DNA from: Bin34 sp965219935
GTDB taxonomy: Bacteria > Chloroflexota > Anaerolineae > Caldilineales > Caldilineaceae
Assembly (NCBI GenBank): GCA_965219935.1
Contig: CBDCOU010000003.1
Span: 4,030,001 to 4,094,000 of the forward strand
DNA length: 64,000 nucleotides
Direction of reading: 5' to 3'
Shown: piece by piece, positions 17,905-26,680 of the stretch
Layout of the letters: each line of letters starts with the position of its first letter
How positions within the stretch are numbered: the stretch's first letter is position 1
Program-made: the position numbers and the translations under genes
The notes under the pieces: generated by a model
The model's input: the letters and a program-made list of their open reading frames with translations, nothing else
What the model was told of the DNA's origin: nothing
Databases searched by the model: none

Positions 17905-18200
17905 ACTGAGCCGCTATCTTCCCGGTGCCTTCGGCTACGCGGGCGGTTACGTGGCCCGGAGGCTGATCGACCGCAGCATCTGTGTCAGGAGCCTGAGTCA
18001 CTTGGTGGAACCCTCTTGGCGATCTGATTGAAACGGTTCCGCTGGACTTCCCTAACCCGGACGGTCTGCGCCGCTCGTTGGAGGGAGCGGGAGTCCTCTA
18101 CAACACCTACTGGATTCGGTATGCACGCGGGCGGGTCACCCACGACCACGCCGTCGAGAACACTAGGCTGGTCAGTCAGCCGTCCTCTGAAAGTGCATAG
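17905..18200 (+). pseudogene. NAD(P)-dependent epimerase/NmrA-like protein, N-terminal remnant
   Basis: Two frames together read like the start of an atypical short-chain dehydrogenase: PGAFGYAGGYVARRLIDRSI (normally TGAFGYTGxYIARRLL, the NAD-binding glycines), then, after a frameshift near 18000, GDLIETVPLDFPNPDGLRRS, LEGAGVLYNTYWIRYARGRV and THDHAVENTRLV. The match ends at about 95 residues, before the catalytic region of a protein usually near 290 residues. A GGAGG lies at the end of the preceding gene. Both the frameshift and the truncation say it is dead. Confidence 0.7.
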
Positions 18201-18280
18201 CCTTGGTAGGGGCCTTAGTGGACATGAATGGACGCTTTACCCAAGGCTTTCATGTTCCGCAGCATGGTGGAAGGTTGCGG

Positions 18281-19561
18281 TCAATCCGCTTCCCGCTTGA
18301 TTCCTCCCGAAATCGTCAGTACGGTCACAGAATCAGGGTCGGCAACGGTGTTGCCAGGCGAAACAACGAATCCCCTGAACGTATAGGTAATGCCCCCTTC
18401 CATTGCCAGTTGCCAGTGAATGGAACGCTCGGACTTGTACTCGTTCTCAATCTTCGTCGACAGCTCCGATGTAGGCTTAGCCCGAAAATGCAAGTGTCCC
18501 CCTTTGCCGCGCCGGTCTGGGCTGGGCTGACGAAAACCCTCGTGGCAAACAACCTGGACACTGCCCAGGTCCACAACGCCATCCTCTTCGTACTCGCCTC
18601 TCAGATGGCCGTGTCCTGCATCAATCACATGACCCCCTGCCTCGGGTGTCCGATACACCTTGCCGTCGGAGTGCAGGTACGCTGTGCTGTGTGGAGGCAG
18701 GTATTCGCCCGCGACCGGAGTACGAACGTCATCTGGGAGTTTCTCAGGTGTGCGATATCCCTTGCCATCGGAGTGCTGGTACACCGCGATGCCGGGCTCA
18801 AGGTCTTCGCCGGCGATGATGGATGTCGCAACAGTGTCGACCAACTCCATGTTGGAGCGGTGCACCCAGTGCATGCCTGTCGGCAGTCTCTTCCCCAGAA
18901 TGCCTTGCAATGCGCCAAACACCCAAGGCTCCGTGTCGGGGTGGACATGCACGCACTGGATGAACCTGTCCAAGTCTACCGGCAGCGTACAACGTTCAAG
19001 CGAGCCCAGTTGTCCGGCTTGCGGGTTGTCAGCCCCGACACCCAGGATGCGCACTTCAGATTCAAAAGAGAACTCGGGCCGCTTGAAGGTAAACCGGTGG
19101 TCTTCATGCTTGGACGTCTCTGATGGAGGCGGACCATCATGCGGAACATTATTGCCAAGGTTGCTGTATTCGACCGCCGCCAGTCGGAATCGGGGGCCAG
19201 CTTCCTGCACGCAATGAGCCAGCTCCCCCAATGTGGTTTCCACCGCTATGCCCCGCCGTGCGCTGTACAGACGCCACATAGCATCGTTTGGAAGGTTGCT
19301 GGCATGCCAGCAACTGACATACACGTCCTTTCCCACCCGGCGCACATCGTCCTGTTGGAAGAACGGAAGCCTCGCATCCAAGTTCGGGGGCAGAATGCCT
19401 TCCCATCTGTCACGCATCTTCAGCACGGGCGCCAAGTTCAATGCCTTCATGTGCAACAGGGCTATGAAGGCTCCCGCATCCATGTACCGCCATATCCGTG
19501 TCGAGTCTGGCAAGGCAAGTCCGGGCGTGACGACGCTTGGAGCCTCTGAGTTTTGCATCAT
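18281..19561 (-). CDS. DUF2971-family protein with a C-terminal extension
   Basis: A 426-residue protein starting at ATG 19561 (or 19558), AAGG at good spacing. The N-terminal 200 residues show the DUF2971 pattern: IWRYMDAGAFIALLHMKALN (usual LYKYRS...FFxxLxxxxLxF), DVYVSCWHASNLPNDAMWRL (usual cfS...dn..MWxxYa), GIAVETTLGEL and FTFKRPEFSFESEVRIL (usual KxxxWxxEkEyRl). After about residue 240 comes a segment with a repeated motif, AVYQHSDGKGYRTPE and AYLHSDGKVYRTPE about 35 residues apart, then an unassigned tail ending TISGGIKREAD. DUF2971 genes are frequent in defence neighbourhoods but have no settled function. Confidence 0.7.
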   Translation of the reverse strand: MMQNSEAPSVVTPGLALPDSTRIWRYMDAGAFIALLHMKALNLAPVLKMRDRWEGILPPNLDARLPFFQQDDVRRVGKDVYVSCWHASNLPNDAMWRLYSARRGIAVETTLGELAHCVQEAGPRFRLAAVEYSNLGNNVPHDGPPPSETSKHEDHRFTFKRPEFSFESEVRILGVGADNPQAGQLGSLERCTLPVDLDRFIQCVHVHPDTEPWVFGALQGILGKRLPTGMHWVHRSNMELVDTVATSIIAGEDLEPGIAVYQHSDGKGYRTPEKLPDDVRTPVAGEYLPPHSTAYLHSDGKVYRTPEAGGHVIDAGHGHLRGEYEEDGVVDLGSVQVVCHEGFRQPSPDRRGKGGHLHFRAKPTSELSTKIENEYKSERSIHWQLAMEGGITYTFRGFVVSPGNTVADPDSVTVLTISGGIKREAD

Positions 19562-19789
19562 ATTGAACCTTCATGGTGCGGCGCGGGGAAGAAGGGTTTG
19601 CGCGGGATGCGAACCCTGTTGCCGCAGCGCACAGACACGCACAGGACGGACTGAACGGGAATCCGCGCTAAACCCAATACTGTCTATTTTGCTTGCGGGA
19701 GCCAGGATTACGGGCATCCAGGCGTAACGCCGGAGGGCCAGCTCCCTGTCCCGCCGGATGGGGTAGTTGCTCATATTGCGCTTGATGCC

Positions 19790-20540
19790 GTGGGGCGGCC
19801 ACGGGCCGAGAGACGACCGTCGAGGCGGGCCTGGCCCTGCTGCGGGAGGCGGTCGCCGCCGGGGCCAGGGATGTTCTCCCGGCGTGCTGGGTGGCGGCCA
19901 ACGGCGGCTACGGCTCCCGGACCTTCGTGGAGGGGTGCGGGCTCTGGGCCTGCACGTGGTGGGGCGGCTACGCAAGGACTCGGTTCTGCGTTTCCGCTAC
20001 ACCGGCCCCCACGCGCGGCGGCCGGGTCACAAGCGGCAGTTCGACGGTTGCTTCGACTGCCGCGACCTGGGGCGCATGGCCTGCACAACCCTGAAGAAGG
20101 AGAAGGTTTGTACCACGTCGAACTGCACAGCCAAGCCTGGCAGCGCTGGCTGCAAGTCGTGTACATCCTGCCCCGCGGGGCCGACCCGCAGACGAAGGAG
20201 GGGGTGCTCCTCTACAGCACCGACCCGGAGTGGGTGCCGGCATGCCTTTACCGAGCCCGCTTCCAGATCGAGTTTGCCTTCCGCAATGCCAAGCAGCACC
20301 TGGGCCTCAACGATGGCGAGGCCCGTTCGCAGGACAAACTGCATTTTCATTGCAACCTGATCTTCGCCGCCCTCTTCCGGGCTCGCCTGCAGGCTCGGCT
20401 TCAGGCGAGGGACCCGCGAGGGCCTTTTCCCTGCGCAATCTCAAGCGCCACAATTTCGAGGCGGAAATCCACAAACGCATGGGCGCACGATCGGCCGCGG
20501 GCCGAAACGCCTCCAAGGCCAAGGCAGGTTGCCGCCATGA
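19790..20540 (+). pseudogene. IS4-family transposase remnant
   Basis: The reading changes frame several times but keeps IS4 landmarks: GLHVVGRLRKDSVL in one frame (19950-20000), then LYHVELHSQAWQRWLQVVYI, RARFQIEFAFRNAKQHLGLN and FAALFRARL in another (20100-20400). The last motif matches FQIEFNFRDAKQHLGL of the complete IS4 at 8629, so the two are related but diverged. The N-terminal third and clear terminal repeats are missing. Confidence 0.75.
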
Positions 20541-20655
20541 TCGCAGATCCAGTACTCGGCAATGCGAAGGTCGGCGTACAGCCGCCGCTTCCCGTACCGC
20601 TTGGCGGAAAATTGGCGCTGGCGTTGGTGTACGATCAAGCCCGCCGGGGCAGATT
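20535..20655 (-). pseudogene. Possible Uma2-family nuclease fragment
   Basis: A short minus-strand frame reads KRYGKRRLYADLRIAEYWIC and then DHGGNL. Uma2 (PD-(D/E)XK) proteins have K..LYA.AGIPEYWIVDL at the same spot near their C-terminus. Only about 40 residues remain and the core DxxxExS motif is absent, so this would be a scrap left between the IS4 remnant and the MNT-HEPN gene. Confidence 0.4.
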
Positions 20656-20720
20656 ACCGATCCCGCATCTCTTCGCAGTGTGGGATCCCCGGCATATTCC
20701 GCACCGCCAGCTTCAACCGC

Positions 20721-21890
20721 ATGGCTGCCACAACGACACACCCGCAATTCCCACAGGTCGCAGGTCTGGGGAACGGCCCCGATGTGCGCGCCCTCGAATT
20801 GGCCGGCCGGTTGCAACGGCTGCTGCCCGACACCCAGGTGTTGTTGTTCGGGTCGCGGGCGATCGGCGACTGGCGCGCCGGTTCGGACATCGATCTGGCG
20901 GTGATCGGCGGCGACAGCGATGAGGCTGAGGAAGCACTCGCACAACTGTACGCCGCCGCGCCGGACGATCTGCCGTACGCACAGCTGTTCCACTTCACGA
21001 CCGCTGAGTTTGTTGAACTGCGGACTTCGCTGCCTCATGTGGCCGGCCAGGTTCAGCGCTACGGCCTCACACCCACGGGAGAACATCTGCCCCTCATGGA
21101 TCAAGACAACCCCTGGCCGGGTGTTCAGCAGCGTTTGCAAGGTTGCCGTCGCCATCTGGCGAGTGCGCTCAAGGATCTGGGTTCGGAAGACCTCGTAGGT
21201 GCGGTCTACAACGCGCAGATGTCACTTGAAATCGCGCTCAAGGCTGCGTGCGGCGCGGCGCATCGGAATTTCCGAAACGTTCCCAGCGACCACATCCTCA
21301 ATGGATTGGTCGACCTGCTGCCCGCCACCCAGGCCGCAATGGTCACCGAATTGCTGCCCCCCGGATTGCTGGGGCAGTTGACCAAGTTCCGACACAACTC
21401 CTCGTACGAGGGGGATCTGACGATCCCGTGGCCCTCCGTTGAACCCCAAACGGTCGTCGCCCTCGTACAAGAGGCGAGCGGTCGGTTGGCCGGTTGGATA
21501 TTGGACACGATGGGCAAGACGCCGCGCCAGGTCGGCTACGCGGAGTGGTTGTCCGACGGACCGCTTGCCGGTTGGGAATCCCTGCCCCTTGACTACTATT
21601 CACAGATGGAAATCGAGGCCCGGGCCGCACAACGGGCTACGGAAAGTACCGAACTGGCGGCGGTGAACCGGATTCTGCGCACCGTGTTGACCCCCCAACA
21701 GATGGATCGGATCGGACAGGTTTGGACAACCGGCGGCCTGCCCGCCGATGCAGTCGAACAGGCATTGGCCGTAAGGGATGATCCGTCCCGTTGGCGGACC
21801 TTGTTGGACGCACCGGCCGACGGGCACGACGCAACCGAGCAGCCACCGCCTGCGCGCGACGATCGGCCACCGCCCAAAGGCGCGTGGTAG
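20721..21890 (+). CDS. Fused MNT nucleotidyltransferase-HEPN protein
   Basis: A 389-residue protein; ATG 20721 is used because in-frame codons upstream are IS debris. Residues 25-115 are a minimal nucleotidyltransferase domain with GSRAIGDWRAGSDIDLAVIG (catalytic GSxAxG and DxD). Residues about 130-250 are a HEPN domain (VGAVYNAQMSLEIALKAACG, then LTKFRHNSSYEGD with the Arg-His segment). The rest is unassigned and ends in a Pro-rich tail. In type VII toxin-antitoxin systems the HEPN protein is an RNase toxin and a separate MNT protein inactivates it by adding AMP; here both lie on one chain, so the control could act within one molecule. No partner gene is adjacent. Confidence 0.8.
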   Translation: MAATTTHPQFPQVAGLGNGPDVRALELAGRLQRLLPDTQVLLFGSRAIGDWRAGSDIDLAVIGGDSDEAEEALAQLYAAAPDDLPYAQLFHFTTAEFVELRTSLPHVAGQVQRYGLTPTGEHLPLMDQDNPWPGVQQRLQGCRRHLASALKDLGSEDLVGAVYNAQMSLEIALKAACGAAHRNFRNVPSDHILNGLVDLLPATQAAMVTELLPPGLLGQLTKFRHNSSYEGDLTIPWPSVEPQTVVALVQEASGRLAGWILDTMGKTPRQVGYAEWLSDGPLAGWESLPLDYYSQMEIEARAAQRATESTELAAVNRILRTVLTPQQMDRIGQVWTTGGLPADAVEQALAVRDDPSRWRTLLDAPADGHDATEQPPPARDDRPPPKGAW

Positions 21891-22154
21891 GGCGCGGCCA
21901 GCGGTACCGCCGCTTGACGGCGAACAACCCGATCCAGATCACGGTGCTGGAACGCAACGAGTAGGCGCGCAGGTCGTGTTCGCCACTCGCCATACTGAGT
22001 TCATGAGCTTGAGATTGCGGATTACAACCGAAACCGCCGCGATTAGGCAGGCCGACATAACGGACCTTTTGCACAAAACCCTGGCGAACTAATACTACAG
22101 TGGTAAATGTGGGGTGTGATGGTCGGACCTCTGCCCCACCTGTGGAGTCGTCCC

Positions 22155-22780
22155 ATGTCCATCGTCCCCGCCGCGCCTCCGGTCCCCGCTCCCAACCCCA
22201 TGGACCCGGCCACGATCGCCACCTGGACGGCCTGCTAAGCGGGGCGGAGCGCAAGAACGGCTGGCAGCTGGCGGAAGCCAACGGTGACGCCGACTCCTAC
22301 GGCATCCAGTACCTGCTCAACCGGGCGCGCTGGTCGGTGGCGGCGGCCCGCACCGCCCTCTGCAGCTACCGGGCAGGATCATCTGGGCGATGCCCGGGCC
22401 GTGGGCATCATCGACGAGACCGCATTCCTGAAGAAGGGCGCCCACTCGGCCGGAGTGGCGCGGCAGTACAGCGGCACGGGGCGGGAACTGCCAAGTGGGG
22501 TCTTCCTGGCCTACGTGGGGGCGCAGGGGTACACGCTGCTGGACGCGGAACTCTACCTGCCGCAGAAGAGCTGGACCGACCAGCCGGCGCGGCTGCAGAG
22601 CGTGGGTATGGTGCCGGACACGCCCTTTGCCACCAAGCCGCAACCGGCCCAACGGCTGCTGGCGCGGGCGCAGGCGGCCGGCATCTCGCTGGCCTGGGTC
22701 GTGGGCGGCACGGTCCATGGCCACTCGGGGAAGCTGCGGTCCTGGCTGGAGGCGCGGGACCAGGCCTACCTGGACAGCCT
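22155..22780 (+). pseudogene. IS701-family transposase, frameshifted and 3'-truncated
   Basis: Three frames are needed: MSIVPAAPP to DPATIATW from ATG 22155, then LLSGAERKNGWQLAEANGDA and IQYLLNRARW, then IIDETAFLKKGAHSAGVARQ, YSGTGRELPSG, VFLAYVGAQGYTLLDAELYL and SWTDQPARLQSVGM. These are hallmarks of the IS701 family, including the first catalytic Asp (IIDET) and the second region (AWVVGGTVHG). The reading stops making sense near 22780 where unrelated sequence begins, so the last catalytic Glu region is lost. Confidence 0.8.
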
Positions 22781-22784
22781 GGTC

Positions 22785-23330
22785 CTACTCCGACACATTG
22801 GCGGTGGTGAGGGTGCGGATGTAGATGCCGGGCGGCGAAGTGGTGCCGGACCTGACCTGTTGACAGGCCCTCTGGGAGCCGACCATCTCCGCCACGCACA
22901 CGCGCACGTCCACATCGTAATCGCCGGGATCAACCAAGTCGCCCGAACTCTGACGCCACTCGAATTGCAGATCCGCGCCGGTGTAGGGCAGGGACAGACA
23001 GTAGGGACTGTGGCCGCGGATGTCCGATCCCCGGAACATTTGGTTCAGCCAGTTCCGAACAAAGTTTCGCTCCCCCCCCCGACGTGTGCGTGGCCTTCAC
23101 GGCCACGCTGTGCACCCCCACCCATTGTTGTTGGGGCGCATTGCCGATCGTGCAGGTGATTTTGAGGGCGTTCCGCAGGTTGGCGGCCGGGACCTCCACC
23201 CGCATCCAGTCGGTGCCCCCCAGCGTATCCATGACCGGCCGCGGCGGCGCGGTATCCCACCCCGTCACGAAGTTGTCGGCCCGCAGCCAGGAACCGGTGG
23301 CAAGGCACGTTGGCCAGCTCAAAAGGAGAG
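22785..23330 (-). pseudogene. Protein of unknown function, frameshifted at a C-run
   Basis: Two minus-strand frames join into one sensible protein. The upstream frame reads GSWLRADNFVTGWDTAPPRP, TDWMRVEVPAANLRNALKIT and WVGVHSVAVKATHTSGGG; after a run of about ten C (23071-23081, plus strand) the reading moves to ERNFVRNWLNQMFRGSDIRG, CLSLPYTGADLQFEWRQSSG and DYDVDVRVCVAEMVGSQ, ending at 22785. It is strand-rich and looks like a domain of a secreted or surface protein, but I do not recognise it. The N-terminus is unclear, so it may be a fragment. Its stop lies only a few bases from the IS701 transposase remnant. Confidence 0.45.
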
Positions 23331-23362
23331 AGCATCAGGCCGGCTTGGCCAACACGCGGGAT

Positions 23363-24004
23363 TTAGTGGCAAATCACCGTACATCCGGATCGAACAGGAC
23401 CACAGCCTTTGTCGCTCCCCTGCTCCCGAAAGTCGGTCGGCATCCCGATGCGCCCTTGACCGTTCAGTGAACGGATCCATGCGTCCAGTTCCCGGCGGTC
23501 CCGGTTCGAGAAATTGCGCCACACACGCCCGATCCCCGGTTTCAGGGGCCTGTCATGCAAATCCGGAAGATCCGGTCCCTCCGCCCCAAAGTAGGTGAAG
23601 TTCCGTGCCACCAGGACACGGTCCGTCTTTCCGGTGTCGTGTGTGATGTCGTCGCAATTGTGGAAGGAGGGCGCTTGGACCCATCTACCATCGGGGGAGC
23701 GATGGTAGATGTTGTCGCCACAGGCATACATCGGATCGCCGTTGCGACGAGGTTTTTTGCATTCAAATTTGGGCTCGCGCCAATACTCGTCAAAGGTCAT
23801 GCTCTCGTTCACTTCCATGACAAACACAGCCGTGGTGCCGCGTGGTGCTCCGGCCTTGCCGATGATGACGTCGCCGGGTTTTGCCGCCTTGCGGACATCC
23901 GGTTTGCACGTGGCCAGTGTACAAACGCCGTGAAAGGCGTTGGGTGCGAAGCCCGTATCTTTCGCGACTGTGTATACAAAAACGCTGGTCTTGCCTTGCC
24001 GCAT
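23363..24004 (-). CDS. Nmad2-like (nucleotide modification associated domain 2) protein
   Basis: A 213-residue protein from ATG 24004 behind GGAGGCGG. It follows the Nmad2 pattern closely: VFVYTVAKDTGFAPNAFHGV then CTLATCKPDVRKAAKPGDVI (usual YxVxxDxGFAPNPF.G.CTLATCKP.IR..A..GD.V.G), MTFDEYWREPKFECKKP, ACGDNIYHR and a C-terminal half with VLVARNFTYFGAEG. The family is found with DNA base-modification genes in phages and mobile elements; its enzymatic role is unproven. No modification partner gene is adjacent here, and the gene lies inside a unit bounded by IS701-type ends, which suggests it arrived as cargo. Confidence 0.8.
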   Translation of the reverse strand: MRQGKTSVFVYTVAKDTGFAPNAFHGVCTLATCKPDVRKAAKPGDVIIGKAGAPRGTTAVFVMEVNESMTFDEYWREPKFECKKPRRNGDPMYACGDNIYHRSPDGRWVQAPSFHNCDDITHDTGKTDRVLVARNFTYFGAEGPDLPDLHDRPLKPGIGRVWRNFSNRDRRELDAWIRSLNGQGRIGMPTDFREQGSDKGCGPVRSGCTVICH

Positions 24005-24307
24005 TGACAACCGCCTCCGGTTGGTGAGTTTGATCCAAGGGACGAGTGTAGTGCATTCGCAACCCGTCGCTGCCAAGGTGAACATGACCCGTGGCGGCGT
24101 TGCCCGGGTGCTGACCCGCAGGGGTGCCAAGAAGCCTCAGAGCAACTTGTATGTTGTGTGGGACCCACAGATTCCCTAATCTGTGGGGTTGGGTGAGAGG
24201 CGCGCGCCGTCAACAGGCCACCACCCTGTGATTTACCACTGTAGTATTAAGCGACATTGGGCCGTAGAGGCCCGGCACAGATCCACGTTCGCACAAAAGC
24301 AGCGCTA

Positions 24308-25557
24308 GTGGGCTAACTTGGATGAAATGTGAGGTATAACATAGGTGGGTGGCCCACCGGTGAAGGTGCCGGCCACGCGCTGCGCATCCATCCCTTGTCG
24401 CCGAGAGCACCCCATGTCCCACAAGCGCTTCCTGGTGGAACTGTCATCCGAGGAACGAACGTACCTGCAACAGCTGGTGGCCTCCGGCTCGCCCAAGACG
24501 CTGCCCCGTCGCCGGGCCCAGATTTGGCTGCTCTGCGACCAGGGTCCGGAGGGACCGGCCTGGACCGACGAGCGCACGGCGGAGGCCGTGGGCGTGACCG
24601 CCATGACCGTGTCCCGGACACGCCAGGCCCTGGTCCTGGAGGGCATGGAGGCAGCCCTGCAACGCAAGCCGCAGCCCGCGCGCCCGACCAAGCTGGACGG
24701 GACGGCCCAGGCCGAGCTGGCCCGGCTGGCCTGTTCGACGCCGCCGCCCGGCCGCGCGCGCTGGACGCTGAAGCTGCTGGCGGCCGAGCTGGTGGCCCTG
24801 GAGGTGGTGGACGCGATTGCGCCCGAGACCGTACGCCGGACCCTCAAAAAAACGCGTTGAAGCCGTGGCGGAAACAATGCTGGTGCATCCCCCCGCAGGC
24901 CAACGCCGCCTTCGTGCACAACATGGAGGATGTGCTCGAGGTCTACCAACGTCCCCCGGACGACCGTTGCCCGGTGGTCTGCGTGGACGAGACCAGCAAG
25001 CAGTTGGTGTCGGAGAGGCGTGTGCCGCAGCCGCCGGCGCCCGGCCAGCCGACCCGCTACGACTACGAGTACCGACGCCAGGGGGTGTGCAACCTGTTCA
25101 TGATCACCGCACCCCAGCAGGGCTGGCGCACGGTCCAGGTCACGGCGCGGCGCACCAAGTTGGACTTTGCCGCGGTCCTGCGCGACCTGGTGGACGTGCA
25201 CTTCCCGCAGGCCGAGCAGGTGGTCCTGGTCTGCGACAACCTCAACACGCACCACCCCAGTGTGTTGTACGAGGCCTTTGCCCCGGCCGAGGCGCGGCGC
25301 ATCGCCGCGCGGCTGGAGTGGCACTACACGCCCAAGCACGGCAGCTGGCTCAACATCGCCGAAATCGAGTTTGCGGCCCTGGCCGCGCAGTGCCTGGACC
25401 GGCGCATCGCCAGCGAAGCCGTGCTGCGATCCGAGATCGCGGCCTGGGTGCAGGACCGCAACGCCCTGGGCGAGCCCGTGAACTGGCAGTTTACGACCGC
25501 GGACGCCCGCATCAAGCTCCTGCATCTGTACCCCACATTTGAGTGAAGTTGACCCAC
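24308..25557 (+). mobile_element. Complete IS630-family element, 1250 bp
   Basis: The ends are inverted repeats of about 33 bp (GTGGGCTAACTTGGATGAAA at 24308; complement of GTGGGTCAACTTCACTCAAA ending 25557). Each end abuts TA (24306-24307 and 25558-25559), as expected because IS630 elements insert at and duplicate TA. The element carries one transposase in two frames joined by a likely programmed shift. Confidence 0.88.
24414..25546 (+). CDS. IS630-family transposase made by -1 frameshifting
   Basis: The first frame starts ATG 24414 and runs to 24860. It encodes a helix-turn-helix domain (RRRAQIWLLCDQGPEGP, DERTAEAVGVTAMTVSRTRQ) and ends KKTR. The second frame is at -1 and continues ALKPWRKQCW, VVCVDETSKQLVSERRV (first Asp), VVLVCDNLNTHHPSV (second Asp) and GSWLNIAEIEFAALAAQCLD (final Glu). 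The frames meet at a run of seven A (CTCAAAAAAAC at 24842-24852), a classic slippery site. With complete ends and TA duplications this copy may be active. Confidence 0.88.
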
Positions 25558-25619
25558 TAGCCTGCCGACCGGGCCGCGCCAGCGGACATGCAACCAAAAC
25601 ATATGCTCATCGCCAAGCA

Positions 25620-26678
25620 TTACAGTCCGATGGTGTCCAGCATTTCCCCGTGGATGTGACGCCAGTCCCGATCAAGATTGACCGTCCGGGCCTGGATGCG
25701 GAACCCCTCGAGTCTGATGTCGACTCTGAGCGGCTCGCGGACCTCCGGATAGAGCAGGATGCCTTCGTGCACGGGCCGTCCCGGGTTCGTCCCTTGACGG
25801 TTCCGCACGTAGGCCAACAGCTGGTACAGGTTGCCGGAGTGCAGTTTGCCGGTGCCGGCACCGCGTCCGCGCGCCAGCGCGTTCCGGTAGTACTTCGTGT
25901 CGAGGACAATCCGGCGCTCGGACGATTCGAGGATAACGTCGGCTTCCATAGCAGGAATTCGTGACCGGTCGGCATCGGTCTTGGCGTCGGCGTTCACCCA
26001 GTCGATTCGGCGCCCTCCCGGATTCACACTGTAGACGCGCTGTTCGCGCCCATAGAATCCCGTGACGAACTCCTCGAAGAGTGCCCACATGGTCGCTTCG
26101 TCCCGCCGGAAGTCGCGGAACACCGTGCGGCCTGTGTTCTCGTCGACAATGGCACTCTCGTACAGCAGCCTGCACACCGAGAGGAGGAACTGGTAGAGCC
26201 GCCGGTTGCCGCCCAATTGGACTTGGCTGAAGGTATTCCTCTTCAGTCGGGTGCGCGACACGCCGTCGAGCCTCCGATAGGCGGAGCGGACCTCGCTGCG
26301 GACCTCGCAGTCAAGCCTAATCCGCCTGTCCAGGAGCCCATGCAACGCTGTGCGCAGGATGCGGTTCGGCAGGACATCCATCGACAGCTCCTCGAAGTCG
26401 CAGGCGGCCCGGCCCTGCACCCGGAGTGCCCGCTTCGCCGTCTCGCTGACCGCCAGCTTCCCGCGGATTCCGGCAAGGTCCTCCCGCCTTTCCACGTACC
26501 CGCGGTCGATGCCGCGTCGGAAGAGGTGGTTAACTCCGCCAGCGAGCACCTTGCCCAGCAGATCCTGGACTGTCGCCAGGGAACCCAGTGTGGCCAGCCG
26601 GCTGGTGTCCCGCTCCTGAACCCGTCCCCAGGCGTAGCAGAGGAGGTAGTAGACGTTGAGGATCGGGATGTCCTTCAA
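25620..26678 (-). CDS. mcrC: McrC-family subunit of a McrBC restriction system
   Basis: A 352-residue protein starting at TTG 26678 (KDIPILNVYYLLCYAWGRV, the usual McrC N-terminus MKxIPIxNIYYLLCYAW). The middle has FEELSMDVLPNRILRTAL, and the C-terminal third holds the PD-(D/E)XK nuclease core: MEADVILESSERRIVLDTKY (Asp, then DxK with the catalytic Lys) and YQLLAYVRNRQG. It starts two bases after the McrB stop, so the two are translated together. McrC binds the McrB ring and cuts DNA containing modified cytosine. Confidence 0.93.
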   Translation of the reverse strand: MKDIPILNVYYLLCYAWGRVQERDTSRLATLGSLATVQDLLGKVLAGGVNHLFRRGIDRGYVERREDLAGIRGKLAVSETAKRALRVQGRAACDFEELSMDVLPNRILRTALHGLLDRRIRLDCEVRSEVRSAYRRLDGVSRTRLKRNTFSQVQLGGNRRLYQFLLSVCRLLYESAIVDENTGRTVFRDFRRDEATMWALFEEFVTGFYGREQRVYSVNPGGRRIDWVNADAKTDADRSRIPAMEADVILESSERRIVLDTKYYRNALARGRGAGTGKLHSGNLYQLLAYVRNRQGTNPGRPVHEGILLYPEVREPLRVDIRLEGFRIQARTVNLDRDWRHIHGEMLDTIGL

Positions 26679-26680
26679 GA

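Larger units (their letters stand above)
22090..24249 (+). mobile_element. 2160-bp unit with IS701-type ends and foreign cargo
   Basis: Both ends carry the 19-bp inverted repeat TAATACTACAGTGGTAAAT (22090-22108, and its complement at 24231-24249). The left third encodes the N-terminal part of an IS701 transposase (22155-22780), but the C-terminal part is absent. The middle and right parts hold two minus-strand genes that do not belong to an IS (22785-23330 and 23363-24004). The right 40 bp match the end of the IS701 remnant at 31184. The unit could have moved with a transposase in trans, or be a deletion product of two IS copies. No clear target duplication is seen. Confidence 0.7.

Noticed and set aside
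24842..24852. Frameshift in the IS630 transposase as a defect
   Set aside because: A run of seven A with the second frame at -1 is the usual programmed slippage site of this family, and the element has intact ends and TA duplications.
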